DNA of 14,536 bases. Source: DASSKW01 sp035701115 (lineage in GTDB: Bacteria > Pseudomonadota > Gammaproteobacteria > Natronospirales > REEB76). The translations under genes were made by a program, and so were the position numbers. Location: contig DASSOA010000046.1 in the NCBI GenBank assembly GCA_035701115.1, positions 1 through 14,536 of the forward strand, in the 5' to 3' direction. Shown here piece by piece: positions 1-6,613 of the stretch. Each line of letters starts with the position of its first letter. Within the stretch, counting starts at the first letter, position 1. The notes under the pieces are model-generated. The model saw nothing but the letters and a program-made list of their open reading frames with translations, was not told the DNA's origin and did no database searches.

Positions 1-872
1 CGTGTCTCGGTGTCGCCGAGGCACGCCGACTGACACAGCACCTGATCGAGACTGCGCGCCAGACGCTCGCGGCAGGACGCAAGATCCCGTACCACGATTG
101 CAATACGGCTGTTCGGGTTTTGCATCAGCAACGCCCCGGCCCAGCGCGCTGCCGCTTCCAGCTCAGCGTTGCTGTCGCTGCAACTCAAGCGGCGCGCGTT
201 GCCCGGTAGCGGATCGCCATCCATGCTGGGTACATCAACTTCACATCCGGCATCACGCAGACATTGCAGCAGATATTTCTGTTGTGGAGTCCACTCGTCG
301 AATCCGGTAAAAAGCAGCGCGGAAGGCAGTGCAATGTGACGCGCCGCGCTCCACTCCGCGAGCAGACCAGGAAGCCGCGCCGCATCGAGCCAGCCGGCGT
401 TATGACAGCGTTGCTGGTAATCCGCTGCCCAATTCAGAAACTGCTCGGTGTCGGGCGCGCCCGAGTCGGCGAGATCGGAAATTTTCAACCGGTACGCGTG
501 GCATAGCAGCCAGGCATCCTGTGCCGCCTTCGCTGCCGCGGCTGGCTGCAACAGTGTATCTGCGGCGTCGGAACCACGAATGACGTTTTCCCAGACGAGT
601 TCCGATTGCCCGGGAGACAACAGGGTTTGCAATCCGGGCTTGGCATCGGCCAGCAACGCGGCATCCTGGCAGGCCCGGTACATCTCGGCCAGAAACCCCT
701 GCCAGGACAGAACCCGCGGTTGCTCCCAAACCAGGTCGCCTGCGTGCGAGCGGGTCTGGGCATAGGCGAGCTGCACTTCGCGCGCCAGCCGCTCGCTGGC
801 CGTGACAACCGTGGCGCCGTCTGCCAGGGCACCCACCAGCCGCGGCTCATGCCAGATTCGCTGTCCCGCCAC
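1..872 (-). CDS. Probable DNA repair protein, AddB/PD-(D/E)XK nuclease type (TIGR03623-like), N-terminal part
   Basis: The frame is open without a stop from position 872 down to the window edge (~290 codons), so the C-terminal part lies outside. The first in-frame start after an upstream stop (TGA, 896-898 region) is GTG at 872-870, preceded by GGAG about 10 nt upstream. The protein begins MAGQRIWHEPRLVGALADGA and continues with VVTASERLAREVQLAYAQ, LVWEQPRVLSWQGFLAEMYR and, near residue 180, LLFTGFDEWTPQQKYLLQ. These blocks match the N-terminal helicase-like fold of the family named 'probable DNA repair protein' (TIGR03623), whose members are about 900 aa and carry a RecB-type nuclease domain at the C-terminus, not visible here. 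From family knowledge it probably acts in double-strand-break processing like AddB; the exact role is not established. It is transcribed divergently from the BaxI_1 gene. Family assignment is from remembered motifs. Confidence 0.82.
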   Translation of the reverse strand, partial: MAGQRIWHEPRLVGALADGATVVTASERLAREVQLAYAQTRSHAGDLVWEQPRVLSWQGFLAEMYRACQDAALLADAKPGLQTLLSPGQSELVWENVIRGSDAADTLLQPAAAAKAAQDAWLLCHAYRLKISDLADSGAPDTEQFLNWAADYQQRCHNAGWLDAARLPGLLAEWSAARHIALPSALLFTGFDEWTPQQKYLLQCLRDAGCEVDVPSMDGDPLPGNARRLSCSDSNAELEAAARWAGALLMQNPNSRIAIVVRDLASCRERLARSLDQVLCQSACLGDTET

Positions 873-1093
873 CCGGTCACGTCTCCATATATATAATGTT
901 CACAGTTTAACCGGCATGCCGGCCTGCAACTTGCAGTCCGAAAATTTGTCCAATTTTGACACACCACAGTTTACGGGATCCGGTCACCACCATTGGCCAG
1001 GGCGGTTGAAAAGCCGCCTGGCAACTTATATATATACAGTCACAGTGTCCCGGCAATTTCCGGCCACCGATATCACACAGGAAATCGAACACC
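873..1093. promoter_or_regulatory. Divergent intergenic region with clustered palindromes and two TATATATA tracts
   Basis: This 221-bp gap separates the divergent repair-protein and BaxI_1 genes. It holds two alternating TA tracts (about 886-895 and 1027-1036), one near each gene and suitable as -10 regions. It also has the palindrome CCGGCATGCCGG (911-922), the 13-bp inverted repeat CTGCAA-C-TTGCAG (924-936), AAAATT-5 nt-AATTTT (941-957), a hairpin with arms GCCAGG(g)CGG / CCGCCTGGC (996-1022), and a direct repeat CACAGTTTA at 901-909 and 965-973. All are read directly from the sequence; no binding protein is known. Confidence 0.5.
1006..1034 (+). promoter_or_regulatory. Candidate sigma-70 promoter for the BaxI_1 gene
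   Basis: TTGAAA (1006-1011, 5/6 match to -35) is followed after 17 nt by TATATA (1029-1034, 4/6 match to -10). The -35 hexamer sits in the loop of a 9-bp inverted repeat (996-1022). A start point near 1041 would leave a leader of about 50 nt. Matches are by eye only. Confidence 0.4.
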
Positions 1094-1840
1094 ATGCGCG
1101 AACTCATGAAAACCAGTAATCCGGCACTCCGGACCAAAGCTTTCCGTAATCCGGCGGCCGCCGCCGGCCAGCAGATGACGGTGAACGGCACCATCGGCAA
1201 GAGTTTCGTACTGCTGGTACTGTTGCTGGTGACCGCCGGCTGGTGCTGGTCGCGCTTCTATACTACCGGCGACGCCGCTTCCGTTGCGCCGTTCATCATG
1301 GGTGGCGTCATCGGCGGGCTGGTGCTCGGTTTTGCCACCGCATTCAAACCGACCTGGGCGTACATTACGGCACCGCTTTACGCGATGGCCGAAGGTTTCG
1401 TGGTGGGCGGCGTGTCGGCACTGTTCGAATTGCGCTATCCCGGCATCGTGGTTCAGGCCGTTGCGCTCACGCTCGCCGTCGCGTTCGGCATGCTGATTCT
1501 GTACCGCACGGGAATCATCAAGGTCACCGATCGCCTGCGCCGGATGATCTTTGCGGCAACTCTGGGCATTGTGATCTTCTACGCACTCACCTGGCTGGTA
1601 AGCCTGTTCGGCGTAGACACGACGATGGTGTACGGTCACACGCCGCTCAGCATCGGCATCAGTCTGTTCATTGTTGCGATCGCCGCGTTCAACCTGGTAC
1701 TCGATTTCGACATGATCTCGCAGCAGGCACAATTCGGGGCGCCGCGCTACATGGAGTGGTATGGCGGGTTTGCCCTGATGGTGACTTTGATCTGGCTCTA
1801 CCTCGAAATCCTGCGTCTGCTGGCCAACGGCCGCCGCTGA
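1094..1840 (+). CDS. Bax inhibitor-1/YccA family membrane protein (BaxI_1 type)
   Basis: A 248-residue hydrophobic protein with about seven membrane segments (roughly residues 36-53, 64-84, 88-110, 117-137, 151-173, 184-203, 222-243). The blocks YAMAEGFVVGGVSALFE (97-112) and NLVLDFDMISQQA followed by YMEWYGGFALM (200-229) are characteristic of the BaxI_1 group of the Bax inhibitor-1 superfamily. D204 and D206 fall in the LDFD motif of the sixth segment, where related proteins have the acidic pair linked to calcium leak or pH sensing. Function in bacteria is not established. AGGAAA at 1079-1084 supports ATG 1094. A second in-frame ATG at 1106 would give MKTSNPALRTKAF, which resembles family N-termini more closely but has a weaker ribosome site. 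It is monocistronic, with a terminator downstream. Confidence 0.88.
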   Translation: MRELMKTSNPALRTKAFRNPAAAAGQQMTVNGTIGKSFVLLVLLLVTAGWCWSRFYTTGDAASVAPFIMGGVIGGLVLGFATAFKPTWAYITAPLYAMAEGFVVGGVSALFELRYPGIVVQAVALTLAVAFGMLILYRTGIIKVTDRLRRMIFAATLGIVIFYALTWLVSLFGVDTTMVYGHTPLSIGISLFIVAIAAFNLVLDFDMISQQAQFGAPRYMEWYGGFALMVTLIWLYLEILRLLANGRR

Positions 1841-1861
1841 GTTCTGCCGCCTGCAAACAAC

Positions 1862-1884
1862 AAGGCCCCACGTCGTGGGGCCTT
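1862..1884. terminator. Bidirectional intrinsic terminator
   Basis: AAGGCCCCAC (1862-1871) pairs perfectly with GTGGGGCCTT (1875-1884) around a 3-nt loop. On the plus strand CGTTTAT follows and on the minus strand TTGTTGTTT follows, so it can end both the BaxI_1 transcript and the convergent tetR transcript (stop at 1920). Confidence 0.88.
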
Positions 1885-1919
1885 CGTTTATCTGCCGTCT
1901 GAAACCTGAATTGTCCGCG

Positions 1920-2531
1920 TCAGACGCGGCAGGCGCGCAAGAGAATGTTTACCGCGTTGTCTATGTATTTTTCCAGTTCTTCCTGCGAGGGCTGCGGTTC
2001 GATGCCAAGCTGCGAACGCAACCGGCAACCCGTGATCATGCCGATGAATTGCTCTGCGGTCAGACGCGGATTGTCGACTTTCAGGGTGCCGCGTCTGGTC
2101 TGCTCGGTGAGATAGTCGGCGACGAATTTGCGGATCGGCTCGGGGCCGGATTGATAATAGATCCGCCCCAGATCGGGAAACCGACCCACTTCCGCCATCA
2201 GCAGGCGATGCAACGAGAGCTTCTCCGAGGAAAACACGAAATTCATGAAATGCCGCGCAATGGCCCGCAGGGTCTTGTCGGGATCGCCGATTTTCGCGGC
2301 TTCCGCGAAAGCGGTCGTCATCTGATCGCAGGTACTGCGGATCATCGCCGCGAACAGATCTTCCTTTGATCCGAAATGATTGTAGACGGTCTGTTTCGAT
2401 ACTTTGGCTTCGCTCGCAATGGTATCCATGCTGGCGGAACCGAATCCGACTTCCAGAAACACCTTGCTGGCGGCTTCCAGAATGGCATCCCGCTTGCTGA
2501 CGGTTACGCTGTCTGTGGTTGCTGCGTTCAT
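1920..2531 (-). CDS. TetR/AcrR family repressor (AefR-like), probable regulator of the flanking efflux pump
   Basis: 203 residues. The N-terminal TetR DNA-binding domain has helix-turn-helix around residues 34-57 (SMDTIASEAKVSKQTVYNHF, then GSKEDLF). The C-terminal ligand domain contains HRLLMAEVGRFPDLGRIYYQ (98-117), a block I associate with AefR-like TetR proteins. The start is ATG 2531-2529, preceded by AAGGTG 8 nt upstream. The longer reading to 2609 would run into the tolC-family gene and adds residues without TetR similarity. It lies 25 nt downstream of the TolC-family gene on the same strand, so the two are probably cotranscribed. The likely operator is the palindrome at 3926-3942, giving autoregulation as well as control of the divergent emr arm. 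The ligand is unknown. Confidence 0.9.
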   Translation of the reverse strand: MNAATTDSVTVSKRDAILEAASKVFLEVGFGSASMDTIASEAKVSKQTVYNHFGSKEDLFAAMIRSTCDQMTTAFAEAAKIGDPDKTLRAIARHFMNFVFSSEKLSLHRLLMAEVGRFPDLGRIYYQSGPEPIRKFVADYLTEQTRRGTLKVDNPRLTAEQFIGMITGCRLRSQLGIEPQPSQEELEKYIDNAVNILLRACRV

Positions 2532-2556
2532 GCTCAAGACACCTTGCTGGTTATGC

Positions 2557-3906
2557 TCAGCCGGCTGAAGCCGCCCCTGTCGCGTTCGAAACCTGCAGCT
2601 TGAGCGCATCGGCGGTCAGCTGGCCCGTGGCCGCTTTCAACGCGTACCCGGCAACAATCTCGTCGCGCTGGGCACGCAGACGATTGACCTGCGCACTGAG
2701 CAGTTCCTGTTCGGCATTCAGCACATCCAGCGTGGTGCGCTCACCTTCCTTGTATTCCGCTTTCACCCCGTCGTAGGCCGATTGCGCGGCGGTAATCTGC
2801 GCATTGATCGCCTCCAGACCGGCTTTCGCTGTCTGATAGGACTGCCACGCCTGAATCGCCTGATCCCGAGCGCTGCGTTCCGCGTCCAGTGCGTCGTCGT
2901 GCCGGCTGTCCGCCTGACGTTGTGCCGCGCGCACCTGCGCGAGATTGCTGCCGCCGCTGTAAATCGGCATGGAGAATTCCAGCATGATGGAACGCGTGTT
3001 GTACTTCTCGAACGGGAACGTCGGTTCGTGCGCGGCGCTCACCTGCCCGCTCAACATCACCGACGGTTTCAGTACGCTCTTGCTGACCTCGACTTCGCTG
3101 TCCGCGGCGGCGGCGACTGCGCGCGCCGCGAGCACCTGATAATTCTGTTTGGCGAGTTGCAGCACGTCGTCTTCGCTGCCCGGCAGGCCCGTCAGCGACG
3201 CCGGCATACTGAGCGCCTGTGGCGGCTGACCGATCACCTGCTGATAGTGCGCCTGCGCCGCGCTCAACGCGCCGCGGGACTGAATCACGGCGGCATCGGC
3301 ACCCGCCAGCCTCGCTTTGGCCTGATCCACGTCGGTGTGAGTCACTTCGCCGTTATCGAAACTGGCCTGCGCGGCATCCAGCGCCTGTTGCAGCACATGC
3401 TGATTGTTCTGTTCCAGTTCCAGAACCGCCTGATCCTGTACCACGTCCATGTAGGCACTCGCCGCGGTCAGCAGCACGCTTTCTTCAGTGGCATGCAGGC
3501 CGGCTTCCTGAGCGGTCATCTTGTGCCGGGCGGCGGCAACGCTTGCGTCAATCTTGCCGCCCGCATACAGCGACTGGTCAATCTCCAGTCCGACACTGCG
3601 GGTGTTCAAAATAATCGTATCCACCGGGAACAAACCGCCGGTATCCACGTCCTGATGAGCAGCGCCCAGCGCGCCGAAAACCTTGACCTGCGGGTAGTAC
3701 TGGCCTTTGGCCTGCTCCACCTGTTGGCCGGACGCGGCCAGGGTGGCGCGCTCGGCCTGCAACTGCGGATTGCTGAGCCAGGCCTGAGTGAGCGCATCCT
3801 GCAGCGTGGCGGCGGATGCGCCACCCGCTCCGAACACAGCCAGCGCAACGCCGGCGGCAACAAGGTTACGGGCCGGAATGGACAGAAGTGGGCGGCGATT
3901 TGACAT
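2557..3906 (-). CDS. TolC family outer membrane efflux channel protein
   Basis: 449 residues. The signal peptide is residues 1-32 (basic start, hydrophobic 15-25, cleavage likely after ASA32). The mature part has the two OEP repeats of TolC: helical, Ala/Gln-rich stretches around 40-230 and 250-430, with the strand-type segments SVGLEIDQSLYAGGKID and SIMLEFSMPIYSGGSNLAQ, the latter opening the second repeat. GERTTLDVLNAEQELLSAQ near the C-terminus is the hallmark TolC motif. It would form a trimeric outer membrane channel working with the EmrA-like adaptor and EmrB-like pumps encoded divergently. Length is close to the TolC norm (~450-490). AGGA lies 4 nt before ATG 3906. A candidate promoter, TTGACT-17-CAGAAT (3972 to 3944), places the start of transcription inside the palindromic operator. 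Confidence 0.92.
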   Translation of the reverse strand: MSNRRPLLSIPARNLVAAGVALAVFGAGGASAATLQDALTQAWLSNPQLQAERATLAASGQQVEQAKGQYYPQVKVFGALGAAHQDVDTGGLFPVDTIILNTRSVGLEIDQSLYAGGKIDASVAAARHKMTAQEAGLHATEESVLLTAASAYMDVVQDQAVLELEQNNQHVLQQALDAAQASFDNGEVTHTDVDQAKARLAGADAAVIQSRGALSAAQAHYQQVIGQPPQALSMPASLTGLPGSEDDVLQLAKQNYQVLAARAVAAAADSEVEVSKSVLKPSVMLSGQVSAAHEPTFPFEKYNTRSIMLEFSMPIYSGGSNLAQVRAAQRQADSRHDDALDAERSARDQAIQAWQSYQTAKAGLEAINAQITAAQSAYDGVKAEYKEGERTTLDVLNAEQELLSAQVNRLRAQRDEIVAGYALKAATGQLTADALKLQVSNATGAASAG

Positions 3907-3929
3907 CGAATCCTCGTTACAATTAGACT
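3900..3929 (+). promoter_or_regulatory. Candidate promoter of the emrA-emrB-emrB-dioxygenase operon
   Basis: A perfect TTGACA (3900-3905) overlaps the start codon of the divergent tolC-family gene. It is followed after 18 nt by TAGACT (3924-3929, 4/6), which overlaps the left arm of the palindrome. The -10 match is modest; TACAAT at 3918-3923 is a better hexamer but lacks a -35 at proper spacing. Confidence 0.4.
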
Positions 3930-3942
3930 AGACCGTCTAGTC
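3926..3942. promoter_or_regulatory. Palindromic operator, probable TetR repressor binding site
   Basis: GACTAGACCGTCTAGTC is a perfect inverted repeat: 8-bp arms around one central base. It lies in the 71-bp gap between two divergent operons, overlapping candidate promoter elements for both. TetR-family regulators commonly bind palindromes of this size, and the tetR gene is the second gene of one arm. The contained CTAG tetranucleotides are otherwise very rare in this window. Confidence 0.8.
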
Positions 3943-3943
3943 C

Positions 3944-3972
3944 ATTCTGCCACCTCCCCGAAGGGAAGTCAA
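3944..3972 (-). promoter_or_regulatory. Candidate promoter of the tolC-family/tetR operon
   Basis: Read on the minus strand, TTGACT (3972-3967, 5/6 to -35) and CAGAAT (3949-3944, 4/6 to -10) are separated by 17 nt. The predicted start point falls within the 3926-3942 palindrome, where a bound repressor would block it. Confidence 0.5.
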
Positions 3973-3977
3973 AAACG

Positions 3978-5045
3978 ATGAGCAGCCTGAAATCACTGTT
4001 CGAAAATCCCCGTGTCCGCCGCCTGACCCTCATGATCGCCGGCCCGCTGGTCCTGATCATCCTGGGCCTCTGGTACTGGGCACACAGCGAACGCTACCAG
4101 AACACCGACAACGCGTATGTGGTCGCAGACCAGGTCAGCGTCGCGCCGCAGATATCCGGAAGAGTGACGGAGGTGCCGGTCAGCCAGAACGACCGGGTAA
4201 GCCCGGGACAGGCGCTGCTGCAGATCGATCCGGCACCCTTCCAGCTGGCGCTGGATCAGGCCAATGCCAACCTCAGGAATGTCGCCGATCAGCTGCGCGC
4301 ACAACAGCAGTCGTTGCGCGCCGCCGAAGCCGAGTTGAAGGGCGCAGAGGCTAACGTCGATTATCTGAAACGCGAAGTCCAGCGCAAGGAAAATCTGGTG
4401 AAACAGGATGTGGTGGCGGCCGCCAAACTGGACGATCTGAAGACCAACTACATCATGGCCGAACAGCGCACTGTCGCCCTGCAGGCGCAGATCGCGCAAA
4501 TTGAAGCCAGTCTCGGCGGGAATCCTGATCGGCCGATCACCGAACAAGCCGCCTACAAAAAGGCGCTCGCGGCGCGCGATCAGGCGGCGCTGAACCTGTC
4601 CTACACCACCGTCAAGTCGCCCGCCGCCGGCGTGGTCACCGAAGTGGATATCAAACCCGGCGACGTGGTTGAATCCGGCCGCCCGGTGTTTGCACTGGTC
4701 ATGAGCGGCAAACGCTGGATCGACGCCAACTTCAAGGAAACGCAGCTGACCCATATCTATGTAGGCCAGAAAGCGGAAATCAGCGTAGACAGCTATCCGG
4801 GGCATACCTGGCAGGGCACCGTCGAAAGCATCGCGCCGGGAACCGGCTCGGTGTTTTCCGTGCTGCCGGCGCAAAACGCCACCGGCAACTGGGTGAAAGT
4901 CGTGCAGCGTATTCCAGTGCGCATCGCAATCGATTCCAGCGGTGACGGTCCGGACCTGCGTGCCGGCATGAGCGCCGAAGTCACCATCGACACGCATTAC
5001 AGTCCGTTTTTCGGCTCCAGCGACGCGCAAGCCGGCACGCACTGA
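3978..5045 (+). CDS. emrA: EmrA-like HlyD family membrane fusion protein (periplasmic adaptor)
   Basis: 355 residues. A short cytoplasmic N-terminus and a single membrane anchor (about 16-36) precede the biotinyl-lipoyl half-motif (48-85, with SGRVTEVPVSQNDRVSPGQ). A long alpha-helical coiled coil (about 85-207) and the second lipoyl half (209-240, SPAAGVVTEVDIKPGDVV) follow. A beta-barrel part then carries WIDANFKETQLTHIYVGQ and GTGSVFSVLPAQNATGNWVK, both typical of EmrA. It would bridge the EmrB-like pumps to the TolC-family channel encoded divergently. The start has AAGGGAAG about 9 nt upstream. It is first gene of the plus-strand operon, 11 nt before the first emrB. Slightly shorter than E. 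coli EmrA (390 aa), with no domain missing. Confidence 0.93.
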   Translation: MSSLKSLFENPRVRRLTLMIAGPLVLIILGLWYWAHSERYQNTDNAYVVADQVSVAPQISGRVTEVPVSQNDRVSPGQALLQIDPAPFQLALDQANANLRNVADQLRAQQQSLRAAEAELKGAEANVDYLKREVQRKENLVKQDVVAAAKLDDLKTNYIMAEQRTVALQAQIAQIEASLGGNPDRPITEQAAYKKALAARDQAALNLSYTTVKSPAAGVVTEVDIKPGDVVESGRPVFALVMSGKRWIDANFKETQLTHIYVGQKAEISVDSYPGHTWQGTVESIAPGTGSVFSVLPAQNATGNWVKVVQRIPVRIAIDSSGDGPDLRAGMSAEVTIDTHYSPFFGSSDAQAGTH

Positions 5046-5056
5046 GAATCCGCACC

Positions 5057-6601
5057 ATGAATCTGCCCAGGCCGGCTGATGCGAAACAGCATACGGCGCT
5101 CATCACCTTTGCGGTGATGCTGGGCACCTTCATGCAGGTGCTCGATACCACGATCGCCAACGTCGCCCTGCCCAACATGCAGGGCACGCTGAATGCATCG
5201 CAGGACCAGATCGCCTGGGTACTGACGTCCTACATCGTCGGTTCCGCGATCATGACGCCGCCGACTGGCTGGCTTGCCGGCCGCTTCGGACGCAAGCGCA
5301 TCTACCTCATCAGCATGATCGGCTTCGTAGTGGCGTCGTTTCTGTGCGGCACCGCGACATCGCTGACCGAAATGGTGATCCTGCGCGCCTTCCAGGGATT
5401 GTTCGGCGCCGCGATGGTGCCGATTTCGCAGGCGATCCTGCTTGACAGTTATCCACGCGAGAAACACGGCATGGCGATGGCCATCTTCGGCATCGGCGTG
5501 ATCCTCGGGCCCATCATCGGTCCGGTGCTGGGCGCCTATCTCACCGAATACTACACGTGGCGCTGGGTCTTCTTCATCAATATCCCGGTGGGCGCGCTGG
5601 CGGTCGTCATGACCCTGGCGTATGTCCATGAGACCGAGATCAACCGGGTGCGCAGCTTCGATGCCTGGGGCTTCCTGTTCATGAGCGCCGCCATTGGCGC
5701 GCTGCAGATGATGCTGGACCGGGGCGAACGTCAGGACTGGTTCAGCTCGCCGGAGATCATCATTGAATTCGGCCTGGTATTGATCGGACTCTGGCTGTTT
5801 TTCGTGCACGCCTGGCGCCGTGAGCATCCGTATATCGATCTGACCTTGTTCCGTGACCGCAACTATGTGCTCAGTAATCTGCTCGGCTTTGTGCTGTTCC
5901 TGTGCATGTACGCCATCATGTCACTGATTCCGCCCATGGTGCAGAACCTGCTGGATTATCCCGTTATTGTTGCCGGCCTGGTGCTGATGCCGCGCGGCGT
6001 CGGCACCATGATCTCGATGATGGCACTCGGGCGGTTTTCGAATCACGTGAAACCCCGCCCAACCATGACGGCCGGATTGCTCGTACTGGCCTTCTCGCTG
6101 TATGAAATGTGTCACTTCGACACCCAAATTGACACCTGGGCGATTACCTGGACCAGTTTCGTGCAGGGCATTGGCATCGGCCTGGTCATGGTGCCGATGT
6201 TCGCGGCTGCGTTTGCAACCCTGCCGACCGCGCAACGCACCGAAGGCACCGGCGTGTTCAACCTGATCCGCAACATCGGCGGCAGTTTCGGCATCTCGAT
6301 CGTATTTACGCTGCTGTCGCGCAGCACCCAGATCAATCACCAGACACTCGGCGCGCACGTCAATCCGTACAATCAGGCGATGCAACTCTCGTCAATTGGC
6401 AACTCCATGAATCTCGCAAACCGGCATGACCTGACCGTCATTAACGGACTCGTGACCAGACAGGCCGCGATGATCGGTTTCAACAACGATTTCAAACTGA
6501 TGATGGTGGTTGCCCTTGCCGCCATTCCGCTGGTATTGCTGATGCGCCCGCCGCAGCATTCCGGTAACGGCGCGCCGCGGCAACCCGTCGTGGCCGACTG
6601 A
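5057..6601 (+). CDS. emrB: EmrB/QacA-type MFS drug:H+ antiporter (DHA2), first of two tandem copies
   Basis: 514 residues with about 14 predicted membrane helices, the DHA2 layout. MFS motifs seen: LDTTIANVALPNMQG (29-43, motif D1 of the 14-TM family), GWLAGRFGRKRIYL (73-86, motif A) and GIGVILGPIIGPVLGAYLTE (145-164, motif C, antiporter signature). WRWVFFINIPVG follows as in EmrB. It would export hydrophobic compounds by proton antiport through the EmrA-like adaptor and TolC-family channel. It begins 11 nt after the emrA stop and ends 12 nt before a close paralogue. By hand alignment the two agree at about 84% of the first 180 positions and about 66% of the rest. Substrate cannot be read from sequence. 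Confidence 0.92.
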   Translation: MNLPRPADAKQHTALITFAVMLGTFMQVLDTTIANVALPNMQGTLNASQDQIAWVLTSYIVGSAIMTPPTGWLAGRFGRKRIYLISMIGFVVASFLCGTATSLTEMVILRAFQGLFGAAMVPISQAILLDSYPREKHGMAMAIFGIGVILGPIIGPVLGAYLTEYYTWRWVFFINIPVGALAVVMTLAYVHETEINRVRSFDAWGFLFMSAAIGALQMMLDRGERQDWFSSPEIIIEFGLVLIGLWLFFVHAWRREHPYIDLTLFRDRNYVLSNLLGFVLFLCMYAIMSLIPPMVQNLLDYPVIVAGLVLMPRGVGTMISMMALGRFSNHVKPRPTMTAGLLVLAFSLYEMCHFDTQIDTWAITWTSFVQGIGIGLVMVPMFAAAFATLPTAQRTEGTGVFNLIRNIGGSFGISIVFTLLSRSTQINHQTLGAHVNPYNQAMQLSSIGNSMNLANRHDLTVINGLVTRQAAMIGFNNDFKLMMVVALAAIPLVLLMRPPQHSGNGAPRQPVVAD

Positions 6602-6613
6602 CAGGAATCAGAC

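Noticed and set aside
485..967. 160-codon ATG-started minus-strand frame at the left end
   Set aside because: It is out of frame with the repair-protein reading (GTG 872), which alone gives recognisable family motifs.
1073..1732. 219-codon minus-strand frame opposite the BaxI_1 gene
   Set aside because: Composition is His/Arg/Asp/Glu-rich without domains; the sense strand encodes a coherent seven-helix protein.
2532..2609. Upstream ATG extending the tetR gene by 26 codons
   Set aside because: It would overlap the tolC-family coding end and lacks a ribosome site, whereas ATG 2531 has AAGGTG at 8 nt and starts just before the TetR domain.
2782..3903. 373-codon open frame on the plus strand, antisense to the TolC-family gene
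   Set aside because: The protein is Arg/His-rich with no recognisable motif, while the opposite strand gives a textbook TolC protein with signal peptide. It is a GC-codon shadow.
3993..5042. 349-codon minus-strand frame opposite the EmrA-like gene
   Set aside because: It mirrors emrA almost end to end and has low-complexity, His/Gly/Asp-rich composition. The plus-strand product is a clear EmrA.
4997..5827. 276-codon minus-strand frame across the emrA/emrB junction (and a similar 192-codon one at 6608-7186)
   Set aside because: Both are antisense shadows of the duplicated emrB N-termini. They resemble each other only because the sense genes are paralogues.
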